Below, piece by piece: positions 21,010-31,285 of a DNA stretch of 64,000 nt. The stretch covers positions 4,689,963 to 4,753,962 of the forward strand of contig NC_087382.1 of assembly GCF_963675165.1 (NCBI RefSeq), read 5' to 3'. The number at the start of each line of letters is the position of its first letter. Positions within the stretch are counted from its first letter, which is position 1. This stretch comes from Halichondria panicea. Its lineage: Eukaryota > Porifera > Demospongiae > Suberitida > Halichondriidae. A model generated the notes under the pieces. The model did no database searches. It had not been told where the DNA came from and saw nothing but the letters and a program-made list of their open reading frames with translations. The position numbers and the translations under genes were made by a program.

Positions 21010-21245
21010 CATGATTAGGAATGTGTGGTCTATGAATGCTTTGTTGGTCACGGTTGTTGTGACATGTACACACCCAAGGCCACATATGAATGCTTGGTTA
21101 GTCCCCACTGTCAATCTCCATTAGTATGAATGTTTGGTCTATGAATGCTTTTTTGGTGTTTGGTTGTGACACGTACACACATATGAATGCTTGGTCAGCC
21201 CCCACTGTCAATCCCCTAATGTTTGGTCTATGAATGCTTTGTTTG
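21010..21245 (+). repeat. GAATGCTTGGTC motif cluster, gene 2-3 spacer
   Basis: Several copies of the ATGAATGCTTGGTC / CCCCACTGTCAATC motif, alternating with TGGTCTATGAATGCTT. The same cluster is found at 29375-29600 in the duplicate spacer. Confidence 0.6.
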
Positions 21246-21287
21246 TTCAATGCAATAATACAGGGAAAGCAATAATTACTAAAGTCT

Positions 21288-21832
21288 GAGTTCAACCTTC
21301 ATAAAGTTGTCATAATTTTGTCATACTTCACTGAAATTCAAAGTTTCATTGGATTCCTTGCTGAAAAGCGCTTCTATCTATATGCTATAGAGCTGGTAAG
21401 CTCCAACCGGTTAAAAGTTAGCATTTTCCATGCTGAAGTCCCTGGCATACAGTACGTACTTGTCCACCACATGCACATAAAAGCATTAATGAAGCCATAA
21501 TTGACTACATAACTTCCGGGGCCGCAAATAGACTTTAACCTGTTTGTCTGAGAGCATGATTTCTGGTCATAACAATTAATTTGTGCAGGAAGTTAAGCTT
21601 CCAGCATAAGTCTATATGTGCGTTGAGTTTGACCCCGGAAGATATGTGGTCAACTGATTATGGCTTCATTTATGCTTTATGTGGTTGAGAGGGAGTTCTA
21701 CATGGAAAATGCTAAGGTTACAGCTTTTCAGCTCTACAGCATATAGATAGAAGTGCTTTTTAACAAGGAATTAATCTATGAAACTTTGAAATTTCAGTAA
21801 AGTATGACAAAGTTTATGAAGGTCAAACTCAA
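21288..21832. repeat. Foldback (inverted) repeat, copy 1
   Basis: The left arm (about 21288-21530) and right arm (about 21632-21832) are imperfect reverse complements sharing CTTCTATCTATATGCT, GCATTTTCCATG, GAAGCCATAAT and ACTTCCGGGG segments, with a ~100-bp loop. It contains no ORF with recognisable domains. It could be a foldback/MITE-like element. A second copy lies at 29655-30215. Confidence 0.65.
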
Positions 21833-22572
21833 CACAAATAGACTTTAGTCAGCCTCTATTGTGTTGCATGATACGTTGTGACACAGGTCCATGCAGGGCC
21901 ACATTTGAATGCTTGTCTATACACATGCAATGTAGCCACATTTACAAAATCTCCCAGCGTGAAATCAGTGTGTACCCCACATATGAATGCTTGGTCAATC
22001 CCCACACTCTATACAACTAGGTAAATAAAGTGAAGTGGGCTGGCTTCTGACACACTAAATAATAATGGCTGCATGCGCAACATTGTGATAGTATAGATAG
22101 AAAAAAAATGCTCTCTAATATTTTTCTGACTGTTTATATCAATTTTTTTTATTGTGATATTATTATAACGGGAAAATTTGGCAAGTATTGTATTTGACAA
22201 ATGAAGCATTTGAACAAGTCCACTGGTAAACTTATCATTTTGGCAAAATTCACCAAAATCGCCAAAATAATTAAGACGCTCGCCAACTTTTCCTGTTATA
22301 CAGTTCAATTAAATGGGCAGGGAAGGGGGCGTGTCTCCAACACATTTTGCGCGGCCCTGTTCAACAACCTCACCAATGTGCTAAATTTCCTGGATCTGCT
22401 CCTGCAGTTCATTGTGTACACATCACCAAGACTCTATATATGCACGCCTAAAGCACATTGCACCAACGCACAATGAATGCAATCGCTTGAAGCATGTGGT
22501 ATCAATGCAGGAAATCTCCAAATGCAGCACATATACCTAGTCTAAAGTAGAACCATTGTACAGATAGTGACA

Positions 22573-22673
22573 ATGGTATTGTACGTGTGGGGAGTGGTGA
22601 TTGTGTGCTCCCTACTACTCACTCATCACAATGGCGCACTATCAATGGGCCCCACTGAAAAGAAACACTACAA
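22573..22673 (+). other. Possible orphan signal-peptide exon
   Basis: An ATG opens a short frame, MVLYVWGVVIVCSLLLTHHN..., that looks like a secretory signal peptide. It is cut by a good GTAAGT donor at 22674, with a stop immediately after in the unspliced frame. It lies in a ~270-bp piece present upstream of gene 3 but absent from the equivalent place upstream of gene 4. It may be an alternative first exon, a relic of another secreted-protein gene, or chance. Confidence 0.25.
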
Positions 22674-22894
22674 GTAAGTGTGTGTGTGTACACATTACCC
22701 TAGTCCTAATTAGGCATCCAGATCAGCCTAGACACAGTTGTGTCTAGGTTACTACCTAGGGGAGAACCTTCCAAAAATTAATTAACAGCCAGGTGATGCT
22801 GCAATGTTTATAGTACAACACTGATATTGGAATAACACTGTTATATAACCACAGAAAATATTGGAAGAACACTATTACATACATGTATGATAAC

Positions 22895-22906
22895 TGTGTA
22901 TTTATA
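22895..22906 (+). promoter_or_regulatory. TATA-like box of receptor gene 3
   Basis: TGTGTATTTATA, followed by GAGTGATTGCCTTC, as before gene 4. It lies 89 bp before the leader donor. Confidence 0.45.
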
Positions 22907-22983
22907 GAGTGATTGCCTTCAAAGAAGAGCATTAACTAGCAGAAGTGGTAGAACAGAAAGGAGTGCAACATCCATTATTAACA

Positions 22984-23073
22984 GTGAGTTGATGCAGTAG
23001 CATCTATATTATACAATCTGGAAGCAGTATAATTATTATAATCATTATACAACCATCATTATACATTCACCAG
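22984..23073 (+). other. 5' leader intron of receptor gene 3
   Basis: Predicted 90-nt intron: donor GTGAGT after TATTAACA, acceptor CACCAG two bases before the ATG. It matches the intron position in the paralogs, with a shorter piece between acceptor and start codon than in genes 1 and 2. Confidence 0.6.
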
Positions 23074-23075
23074 AT

Positions 23076-26000
23076 ATGCTGTCTAGAAATATTCTCAGCT
23101 GGTTAGTGCTACTGACCCTGGCTGCTGTTACCAGGAGCGAGCACTATCACATTGTGCCAGTGGATTCAACTGACTTGTGTAATGACTATCGAAATGGAAC
23201 TTGTTTCACTCTCGAGCAACTTGTTCAAACAGACCTGTTATCTGGTGGAGACAATCTCACCTTGAGCTTTCTACCTGGAAATCATATGTTAACTGAGCAG
23301 TTATTGATTCGTAACTTTTCACACGTGCATATCACCGGCCAGAAAAAAAGTACAACTATAGTCATATTCCATAGCAATGGTGTGATACATTTTATTAGTA
23401 TTACTGAATTGAGTATTGACAACTTGGGTTTCGTTGGAGCGAATGTTGGACCACAAAACTCACATCAAATGTTGATCATTGATAGTGCCAATAATATCTA
23501 TATTGACAACTGCAAATTTTCGGACTTTGATCAAGCGGAACATTTAGTACTCAATATCTTTGCATTACTCGATCAGGTGGAAACCCACATAGTTAAGATT
23601 GCTAATACTCAAACTGCAATAATTGAGAGCACTCTCTTTATAAACAACACTGGTCGGGCACTGCACGTTGAGGCTGATAATGTGTACATAACAAATAGTG
23701 AGTTCACTAGAAATGATGGAGGTGCAGTTTACATTAAATCAAACAATATACTGATCAACATCAACAACGCGGAGTTCAACTACAACAGTGCTGAAAACGG
23801 GGGAGCAGTAGAAGTGGTATCTGGTACTGTAGTGATCACTCGGTGTACCTTCACAAATAATAAAGCTTCTCAGTTTGGTGGAGGGATTAATGTTGGCTCA
23901 GGCAGTAGTGTGTCCATCTCTGACAGTACGCTGACAAACAACGCAGCTGACTATGGTGGAGCGATTTATGCTAGATCAAGAAGTGTGTTCATCTCTGACT
24001 GTGAACTGACTAACAACAGAGCTAGAAGGAGAGGTGGAGCGATTCATGTTTACAAAGGCAAAAACGTGTCCATCTCCAACAGCACGCTGACAAACAACAA
24101 AGCTGGTGGGTCTGGTGGAGCAATTCGTGTGGAATCAAGCAGTTTGTCGATCTTTGAAAGTGAACTGACTAACAACAGAGCTAGAAGGAGAGGTGGAGCG
24201 ATTCATGTTTACAAAGGCAAAAACGTGTCCATCTCCAACAGCACGCTGACAAACAACAAAGCTGGTGGGTCTGGTGGAGCAATTCGTGTGGAATCAAGCA
24301 GTTTGTCGATCTTTGAAAGTGAGCTGACAAACAACAGCGCTAAGAGGAACGGTGGAGCGATTCGTATGCTGTCAGGCAACATGTTCATCTCCAAATGTGA
24401 GGTTACAAACAACAGAGTAGAACAAAATGGTGGAGGAGCAATTCGTGTAGGGTCAGGCAACGTGTCTATCTCCGAATGTAAGCTGACTAACAATAGAGCT
24501 AAGAAGAGTGGTGGAGCAATTTATGTTAGCTCAGGCAACGTGTCCATCTCTGACTGTACGTTCTCAGGAAATGTGTCCATCTCCGAACACAACGGTGGTG
24601 TCTATGAGGGTAAAGCCATTTCAGACAGCACCCTAACAAACAACTATGGTACAGTGATTGCTGTTTTTCGTCAATCCACCTTGATCATCAACAATACTAA
24701 TATTACTAATAGTAATGGCCCCATCTATGCTTTTGGCAGTCGAGTCGAGTTTATTGGACCTACAACACTCAGTAACAATCGCGGTGTGTTGGGTGGAACT
24801 ATAAGCCTTGACCGGAGTCAAATGTACATTAACACAGAAGGAGTTATCATCACCAACAACACAGCTATCTCTGGAGGAGGGATATTTCTGAGAGAAAGTA
24901 CACTTTTTGTGAATAAGCCAATAGAGATCTACCACAACACAGCACATAATGGCGGAGGGATTTATGCTTATTCAAGCATAATTAAATTTAATAAACCATA
25001 TTCGTCTAAACAAAGTGAAATTGCTAACAACACTGCTAAGAATGGTGGAGGCATACAAGCAGTATCTTCAACTATTGAACTTATTCAATCATACGTCAAC
25101 ATCGACTCAAACACAGCTAAAGCTAGTGGAGGTGGAATGTATTTACAGCAAAGTTCGAAATTATACCACCTTTTTAAAAAAATCGATAAATTAAAAAATA
25201 CGATTGATGTCAAGTTAATGATTAACAACAACTTGGCTCAGTACGGAGGGGGAATATTTGTGGAAGATGACACACAGACGAGTGCGTGTGGAAGAGAGGC
25301 CACAGAAACAATTTTTTCTGAATGTTTTATTCAAACTATTGAGCTTAATCAAAGAAAAACTAAAACTCTAAGCTATTTCATCACATTCATGGCTAACAAC
25401 ACAGCTACCCAGTCAGGAGCAGACATCTATGGAGGTCTGTTGGACAGGTGTATAGCAAAATATCACATCTATTCTTTAAATGGATTGGAATACATAATTA
25501 AAACTGTGAAATCCTCCTCCAAATTATCAATCTCCTCTAGGCCTGTTCAAGTAATTATTTGCAATAATGACCATATTTCTTCAAGAAAGGGGCACATGTT
25601 TAGAATCAGTGTTATGGCTATTGACCAAGTTGGAAATCCTACAAATGCCACAATTCACAGTTCTGTTATCAGTGAAAGTGGATTTGTTCGTCTCAAAGAA
25701 GGACAGGCAAAACAAGAAGTTGGCAATCAGTGCACAGAATTAGAGTACAATGTGTTCTCACAAGACAGGTCTGCTCAAGTGGAACTCTATGCTGAAGGTC
25801 CATGCATCAATTTGGGAATTTCAAGACAACTTATTAATATTTCTTTTCTACCCTGCACATGCCTTATTGGGCTCAAGCCAATTCAGTCGGATATTGAGTG
25901 CAAGTGTGACTGTGATCCAGACTTGCAAGTATATCAGATAACAAACTGTTCTGAGGAAAATGGGACCATAAAGCTGGAAAGTAATAACAACATATGGATA

Positions 26001-27602
26001 CAGTTCATAAATACTACCAATGAAACAGGGTATGTTGTTAGTAACTGTGCATTTGACTATTGTGTAGAAAAACCAGTCCACATCAGTCTAAGCAACCCTG
26101 ACGAACAATGTGCTTACAATCGAAGTGGTGTCTTGTGTGGAGAATGTGAACCAGGACTAAATCTTGTGCTGGCTACGTCAAACTGTAAAGAATGCTCTAA
26201 TCTTTACCTTCTTCTACTAATTCCATTTGCGCTGGCAGGCATATTGCTAGTTGCTTTAATTCTCGTGCTCAACATCACTATAGCAACTGGAAATATTCAT
26301 GGCCTCATTTTTTATGCCAACGTAGTAGCTGCTAATAGAGCAATTTTCTTTCCTAGTGTAAAAAACTTTTTAACAGTTTTTGTATCATGGGTGAATCTTG
26401 ACCTGGGAATCGAGATATGCTTTTACAATGGAATGAACTCTCAAGGAAAAGCGCTCATTCAACTTGTCTTTCCCACTTACCTATTTTTTCTAATGCTTCT
26501 TATTATACTTTTGAGCAAGTACTTTGACTCATTTTCAAAGCTCCTCTCCAACAGGAACCCAGTTGCTGCCCTAGGCACACTCGTCCTACTCTCTTATTCT
26601 AAATTCTTACGATTTATTGTTGCAGCACTACAATACACAGAATTGCATTATCCTGATGGTTCAACCAAGACTGTTTGGTTGTTTGACGGCAATGTGCAAT
26701 ATTTCACTTTCATTCACATTCCTCAGTTTATTGCTGCTATCATAATCCTCATTGCTGGTGGATTGTTCACTGTAATGCTCTTCTTTGGACAATGGTTTCC
26801 TCGCTGTTCGAAGGTTATAATATGGACCAAGAACACATACTACAATGGTTTCATGGACGCATACCATGCTCCATTCACTCCCAAGCATCGCTACTGGGTG
26901 GGACTGCTCCTCTTTGCTCTGATTGCTCATAATCTAGTAGTTTCCATGGCTCCAAACACGTCTCTTCCTGTTTTATCTGCTGGATGCATTGCATTCGGAC
27001 TGATAACATTGACCAACCGAGTGCACAAAAAGCAATTTAATGAATATATAGAAACATTCTTTCTGCTTAATCTCGGCATTCTATCTATTGGCACTTCCTA
27101 TGTTGTTGAAACACACCAACAGCAAGAAACATTGACCATTGTTTCAATGTCTATAGCTTTCATCCTTTTTGTGATAATAATCAGCTACCATTTCTACCAT
27201 TTCATACTAAAGACCACCAAGATATGGCTTAAGATAAAGGAAGTCACAAAGAAGTTGAGAATTGGTGCTACAGAGAAAAAGAATCAACAACCTAAGAATG
27301 CCATGGCAATGCATCAGCTTGCAGCCAATGATGACGATGAGCAACTTAATAATGCTGAGCAAATAAACATTGTGAATCCACCCCCGTACACAAATGGAGC
27401 CATGGAAGAAGCTGACCCTGATCGCTACATCACTCCTCCCATCATCAGACCAGCCACGAGGCCGGAACAGCTGAGACTCTCCTACATGGATGAACTAGCC
27501 CCCCTCACCACAGAGGACTACAGACCAGCCCCTCCCCCTCCAAGAGTCAACCGTCGTCCTGCTGTTACATACACAGAAATCACCGGACCCTGTGCGCAAT
27601 GA
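23076..27602 (+). CDS. Receptor gene 3: Pmp-repeat multi-pass membrane protein (1508 aa)
   Basis: Shortest of the four paralogs, with about 20 repeats. It shares the signal peptide, N domain (with an ~11-residue insertion near residues 150-165), beta-sandwich segment GHMFRISV (~839), Cys-rich neck, membrane core (about 1042-1375) and tail. Its ectodomain groups with gene 4: both have HITGQK near the N domain, RRGGAIHVYKG-type repeats and a stretch with few canonical repeats before the final GGGI repeats. A 159-bp block is duplicated in tandem (24002-24319). The tail has PPPY and PPPPRVNRRP and ends GPCAQ. N-glycosylation sequons recur in the repeats. The function is unknown; a cell-surface recognition or adhesion receptor is inferred. 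Confidence 0.85.
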   Translation: MLSRNILSWLVLLTLAAVTRSEHYHIVPVDSTDLCNDYRNGTCFTLEQLVQTDLLSGGDNLTLSFLPGNHMLTEQLLIRNFSHVHITGQKKSTTIVIFHSNGVIHFISITELSIDNLGFVGANVGPQNSHQMLIIDSANNIYIDNCKFSDFDQAEHLVLNIFALLDQVETHIVKIANTQTAIIESTLFINNTGRALHVEADNVYITNSEFTRNDGGAVYIKSNNILININNAEFNYNSAENGGAVEVVSGTVVITRCTFTNNKASQFGGGINVGSGSSVSISDSTLTNNAADYGGAIYARSRSVFISDCELTNNRARRRGGAIHVYKGKNVSISNSTLTNNKAGGSGGAIRVESSSLSIFESELTNNRARRRGGAIHVYKGKNVSISNSTLTNNKAGGSGGAIRVESSSLSIFESELTNNSAKRNGGAIRMLSGNMFISKCEVTNNRVEQNGGGAIRVGSGNVSISECKLTNNRAKKSGGAIYVSSGNVSISDCTFSGNVSISEHNGGVYEGKAISDSTLTNNYGTVIAVFRQSTLIINNTNITNSNGPIYAFGSRVEFIGPTTLSNNRGVLGGTISLDRSQMYINTEGVIITNNTAISGGGIFLRESTLFVNKPIEIYHNTAHNGGGIYAYSSIIKFNKPYSSKQSEIANNTAKNGGGIQAVSSTIELIQSYVNIDSNTAKASGGGMYLQQSSKLYHLFKKIDKLKNTIDVKLMINNNLAQYGGGIFVEDDTQTSACGREATETIFSECFIQTIELNQRKTKTLSYFITFMANNTATQSGADIYGGLLDRCIAKYHIYSLNGLEYIIKTVKSSSKLSISSRPVQVIICNNDHISSRKGHMFRISVMAIDQVGNPTNATIHSSVISESGFVRLKEGQAKQEVGNQCTELEYNVFSQDRSAQVELYAEGPCINLGISRQLINISFLPCTCLIGLKPIQSDIECKCDCDPDLQVYQITNCSEENGTIKLESNNNIWIQFINTTNETGYVVSNCAFDYCVEKPVHISLSNPDEQCAYNRSGVLCGECEPGLNLVLATSNCKECSNLYLLLLIPFALAGILLVALILVLNITIATGNIHGLIFYANVVAANRAIFFPSVKNFLTVFVSWVNLDLGIEICFYNGMNSQGKALIQLVFPTYLFFLMLLIILLSKYFDSFSKLLSNRNPVAALGTLVLLSYSKFLRFIVAALQYTELHYPDGSTKTVWLFDGNVQYFTFIHIPQFIAAIIILIAGGLFTVMLFFGQWFPRCSKVIIWTKNTYYNGFMDAYHAPFTPKHRYWVGLLLFALIAHNLVVSMAPNTSLPVLSAGCIAFGLITLTNRVHKKQFNEYIETFFLLNLGILSIGTSYVVETHQQQETLTIVSMSIAFILFVIIISYHFYHFILKTTKIWLKIKEVTKKLRIGATEKKNQQPKNAMAMHQLAANDDDEQLNNAEQINIVNPPPYTNGAMEEADPDRYITPPIIRPATRPEQLRLSYMDELAPLTTEDYRPAPPPPRVNRRPAVTYTEITGPCAQ
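24002..24319 (+). repeat. 2 x 159-bp in-frame tandem duplication in gene 3
   Basis: Unit 24002-24160 repeats at 24161-24319 with no mismatch seen. It codes for 53 residues spanning a GGAIHVYKG repeat and a GGAIRVESS repeat. The 5' part of the unit is related to the 81-bp unit of gene 4. Confidence 0.9.
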
Positions 27603-28613
27603 AGTGTGAACTGCCGCCTTACTTGATACAATTTTACATGTACAGCTTAAAAAACAATGTTCGTTTTCACTAGTTAACTGCATGAATAGTTATTAGCTGT
27701 TGTTGATAATTTTAGTAAAGAGAGATAGGCTTTCTGGTTGTGCTACATGTATATAATTATGATTTGTATTGAATATTTCATTTCCACAAAATGTTGGCTA
27801 TCAAAAATTAATGCATGTTGCCTTCCCGGTTTTAGTCTTAGCTATTTTTACTATTTTGTTTCAATTGACGCGTTAGAGCTTTTCTGATTCGGGTAAAACA
27901 GTGAAGAGTTACTGAACAATGATCTATAGATAGGCCAACCTCTCAAATAGTCAGGAACAAACTCATTGTATATAATGATCTACGAATTTGACATAGCAAA
28001 GTTGACTTTCCGAAATATACTTAAGTATAGCATGCTGGGCAACTAGTGTTGTGTCTTGGGTACAACAATTGTATTTCGAAACTCCAGCTCCGTTGTTGGT
28101 GTTACAGCGGATGGTAGCAATCATCCCTATGGCCCATACTAGCTGTAATGGGATCAAAAGTACAACTACATAATGATTATAATATTAAATTTATGTATAA
28201 TCTTGTACCACCAGGACATATGCAATAATTATGTGACAGACAGTATTATGAATTAATCATCCAAGTAATAAGACAGTACAGTTATGTATGCTTAGTCGAA
28301 TACCCGCCTCAACCTGTTTACTTTTGGGATACTTTAATTAACCATTAATTTTTGAATTGAGCAGTCTCTTATACACACTCACAGATGTTGGATTGTTTAG
28401 TCGAAATCATCCACTGTTTTTTGATAGTAAAATATTATAATTATATAGCTCTGACATGTTTTCAGTTGGTAGCGCATTAGCAGATTCCCTTAGCATGGAC
28501 ATTCCTTAATTCTCATCATTATACTGAAACCATTATTTGTACCTCTCTCAAAATTAGTAGCTATATACATACAGGAATTTGCATTGAGAGCATTGCTTCG
28601 AGAGCTTGTTTAC

Positions 28614-28952
28614 CTTGTGTACATCGGTAATATTAGCTGACACTAGCTCCAAAATATTTGACAGTAGATCTAGCAAGGGGTACTTTCTGCAATATCTGCT
28701 CCAATTGAATGGCTGTAGTATAGACGTAACTTCCATGGACTGAGCCCTTCTTTTTCCTGCTTTATGATCTGATATATAGTCATCAATTGGGTACGTGTTG
28801 TGTCTCACTTTTGATTTCAAATACATCTCGCTCAAATAATTATAGCATTGTTTTATAGTACTGCAAACTAAGTTCAGTTCACAGACTAAAATCTCGGGAG
28901 CATCATGTATATACTGAATAAATTTTTTGCTGTAGTAACCATAACAACAGTG
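28614..28952 (-). pseudogene. Coding-like remnant, copy 2 (unknown family)
   Basis: Copy of 20258-20590. Compared with copy 1 it has a short insertion after the YPIDDY codons and has lost two bases near 28681, shifting the LLDLLSN part into another frame. The two copies decay differently, which argues against present coding function in at least this one. Confidence 0.3.
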
Positions 28953-29374
28953 CAAGCATAATTATGGTTGCCAATAGTGTGAGTGACTGGTTCTAGTCTG
29001 TTGCTTCAGCTTCTGTCTGATATGATGAAGGGGGGTAACGTGTTCATTGCACTTAATTATAGGGAAAGCAATATTAACGTGTTCTGTACATGCAATTAAT
29101 TTGTGTCTAAGAGCATGGTTTGCCTAACTGAATGTACATTGTCATAACAATTAATGTTTACAGGAAGTGTATAGCCTGTATAAGTAGCTTCCAGTATAAA
29201 TTAGTCTACGCTGCACGATGTTTATATATAGTTGTGAGGGTGCACACGCACGCCCCACATTTATGATCTGATAGTCATCAATTGGGTATGTGCTGTGCGT
29301 CACTTTTGATCTCAAATACATCTCACTCGAATATAATTCCCAACCAGTCTACTTAATTTATGTGCCCCACATGA

Positions 29375-29600
29375 TTAGGAATGTGTGGTCTATGAATGCT
29401 TTGTTGGTCACGGTTGTTGTGACATGTGCACACCCAAGGCCACATATGAATGCTTGGTTAGTCCCCACTGTCAATCTCCATTAGTATGAATGTTTGGTCT
29501 ATGAATGCTTTTTTGGTGTTTGGTTGTGACACGTACACACATATGAATGCTTGGTTAGTCCCCACTGTCAATCCCCTAATGTTTGGTCGATGAATGCTTT
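29375..29600 (+). repeat. GAATGCTTGGTC motif cluster, gene 3-4 spacer
   Basis: Duplicate of the cluster at 21010-21245 with few differences. Another pair in opposite orientations occurs at about 30400-30490, where ACCAAGCATTCATATG faces ATGAATGCTTGGTC. Confidence 0.6.
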
Positions 29601-29654
29601 GTTTGTTCAATGCAATAATACAGGGAAAGCAATAAAAATTATTACTAAAGTCTG

Positions 29655-30215
29655 AATTCAACCTTCATAAAGTTGTCAATAATTTTGTCATACTTCACTG
29701 AAATTCAAAGTTTCATTGGATTCCTTGCTGAAAAGCGCTTCTATCTATATGCTATAGAGCTGGTAAGCTCCAACCGGTTAAAAGTTAGCATTTTCCATGC
29801 TGAAGTCCCAGGCATACAGTACGTACTTGTCCACCACATGCACATAAAAGCATTAATGAAGCCATAATTGACCACATAACTTCCGGGGCCGCAAATAGAC
29901 TTTAACGTGTTCTGTTTGTCTGAGAGTATGATTTCAATTAATTTGTGCAGGAAGTTAAGCTTCCAGCATAAGTCTATATGTGCGTTGAGTTTTACCCCGG
30001 AAGTTATGTGGTCAACTGATTATGGCTTCATTTATGCTTTATGTGGTTGACAGGGAGTTCTACATGGAAAATGCTAACTTTTAGCTGGTTGCAGCTTATC
30101 AGCTCTACAGCATATAGATAGAAGTGCTTTTTAACAAGGAATTAATCTAATGGTATATGAAAATTTGAAATTTCAGTGAAGTATGACAAAGTTATTACAA
30201 CTTTATGAAGGTCAA
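29655..30215. repeat. Foldback (inverted) repeat, copy 2
   Basis: Same structure as 21288-21832: arms carrying CTTCTATCTATATGCT and its reverse complement, with a ~100-bp loop. It was duplicated together with the spacer. Confidence 0.65.
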
Positions 30216-31110
30216 ACTCAACAAAATAGACTTTAGTCAGCCTCTATTGTGTTGCATGGTATACGTTGTGACACAGGCCCATGCAGGGCCACATTTGAAT
30301 GCTTGTCTACACATGCAATGTAGCCATGCACATTTACAAAATCTCCCAGCATGAAATCAGAATTAATGTGTGTACGGGGACATTATATGGGGTGTGTGCT
30401 CTTGACCGTAACCAAGCATTTGTGACCAAGCATTCATATGTGGGGTACACATGCACATTAATTCTGATTTCAATGAATGCTTGGTCAATCCCCACTGTCT
30501 ATACAACTAGGTAAATAAAGTGAAGTGGGCTGGCTTCTGACACACTAATGGCTGCATGCATGCGCAACATTGGGAGAGTATAGATAGACAAAAATGCTCT
30601 ACTGTTTATATCAATTTTTTTGTTTGATTGTGACATTATTGTATAACGGGAAAATTTAGCGAGTATTATATTTGACGAATGAAGCATTTGAACAAGTCCA
30701 CTGGTAAACTTATCATTTTGGCAAAATTCACCAAATCGCCAAAATAATTAAGACGCTCGCCAACTTTTCCTGTTATACAGTTCAATTAAATGGGCAGGGA
30801 AGGGGGCGTGTCTCCAACACATTTTGCGCGGCCCTGTTCCACAACCTCACCAATGTGGTAAATTTAATTTCCTGGATCTGCTCCTGCAGTTCATTGTGTA
30901 CACATCACCACGACTCTATATATGCACGCCTAAAGCACACCAATGCACAATGAATGCAACCGCTTGAAGCATGCAGTACCAATGCAGGAACTCTCCAGGA
31001 GATACTGCAATGTTTATAGTACAACACTGATATTGGAATAACACTGTTATATAACCACAGAAAACATTGGAATGACACTATTACACATACATGTATGTTA
31101 TAACTGCATG

Positions 31111-31120
31111 TGTATATATA
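31111..31120 (+). promoter_or_regulatory. TATA-like box of receptor gene 4
   Basis: TGTATATATA followed by GAGTGATTGCCTTCAAAG, 87 bp before the leader donor, as in gene 3. Confidence 0.5.
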
Positions 31121-31197
31121 GAGTGATTGCCTTCAAAGAAGAGCATTAACTACCAGAAGTGGTAGAACAGAAAGGAGTGCAACATCCATTATTAACA

Positions 31198-31283
31198 GTG
31201 AGTTGATGCAGTAGCATCTATAATTATTATACATTCTGGGAGCAGTATAATCATTTTCAATCATCATTATACATGCACCTCAG
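31198..31283 (+). other. 5' leader intron of receptor gene 4
   Basis: Predicted 86-nt intron with donor GTGAGT after ATTAACA and acceptor CACCTCAG two bases before the ATG. It is equivalent to the introns of genes 1-3. Confidence 0.6.
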
Positions 31284-31285
31284 AT

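Larger units (their letters stand above)
19219..22894. other. Intergenic region between receptor genes 2 and 3
   Basis: Most of this (19219 to about 22520) is closely similar to 27603-30990 after gene 3, and the first ~1 kb also to 36314-37222 after gene 4. It holds a minus-strand coding-like remnant, motif repeats, a foldback repeat and, near the right end, an extra ~270-bp piece absent before gene 4. No complete gene is seen. Confidence 0.7.
27603..31100. other. Intergenic region between receptor genes 3 and 4
   Basis: A close copy of the spacer after gene 2 (19219-22520), with the same order of 3' flank, coding-like remnant, motif cluster, foldback repeat and promoter-proximal block, and many small indels. 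No complete gene is seen. Confidence 0.7.
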
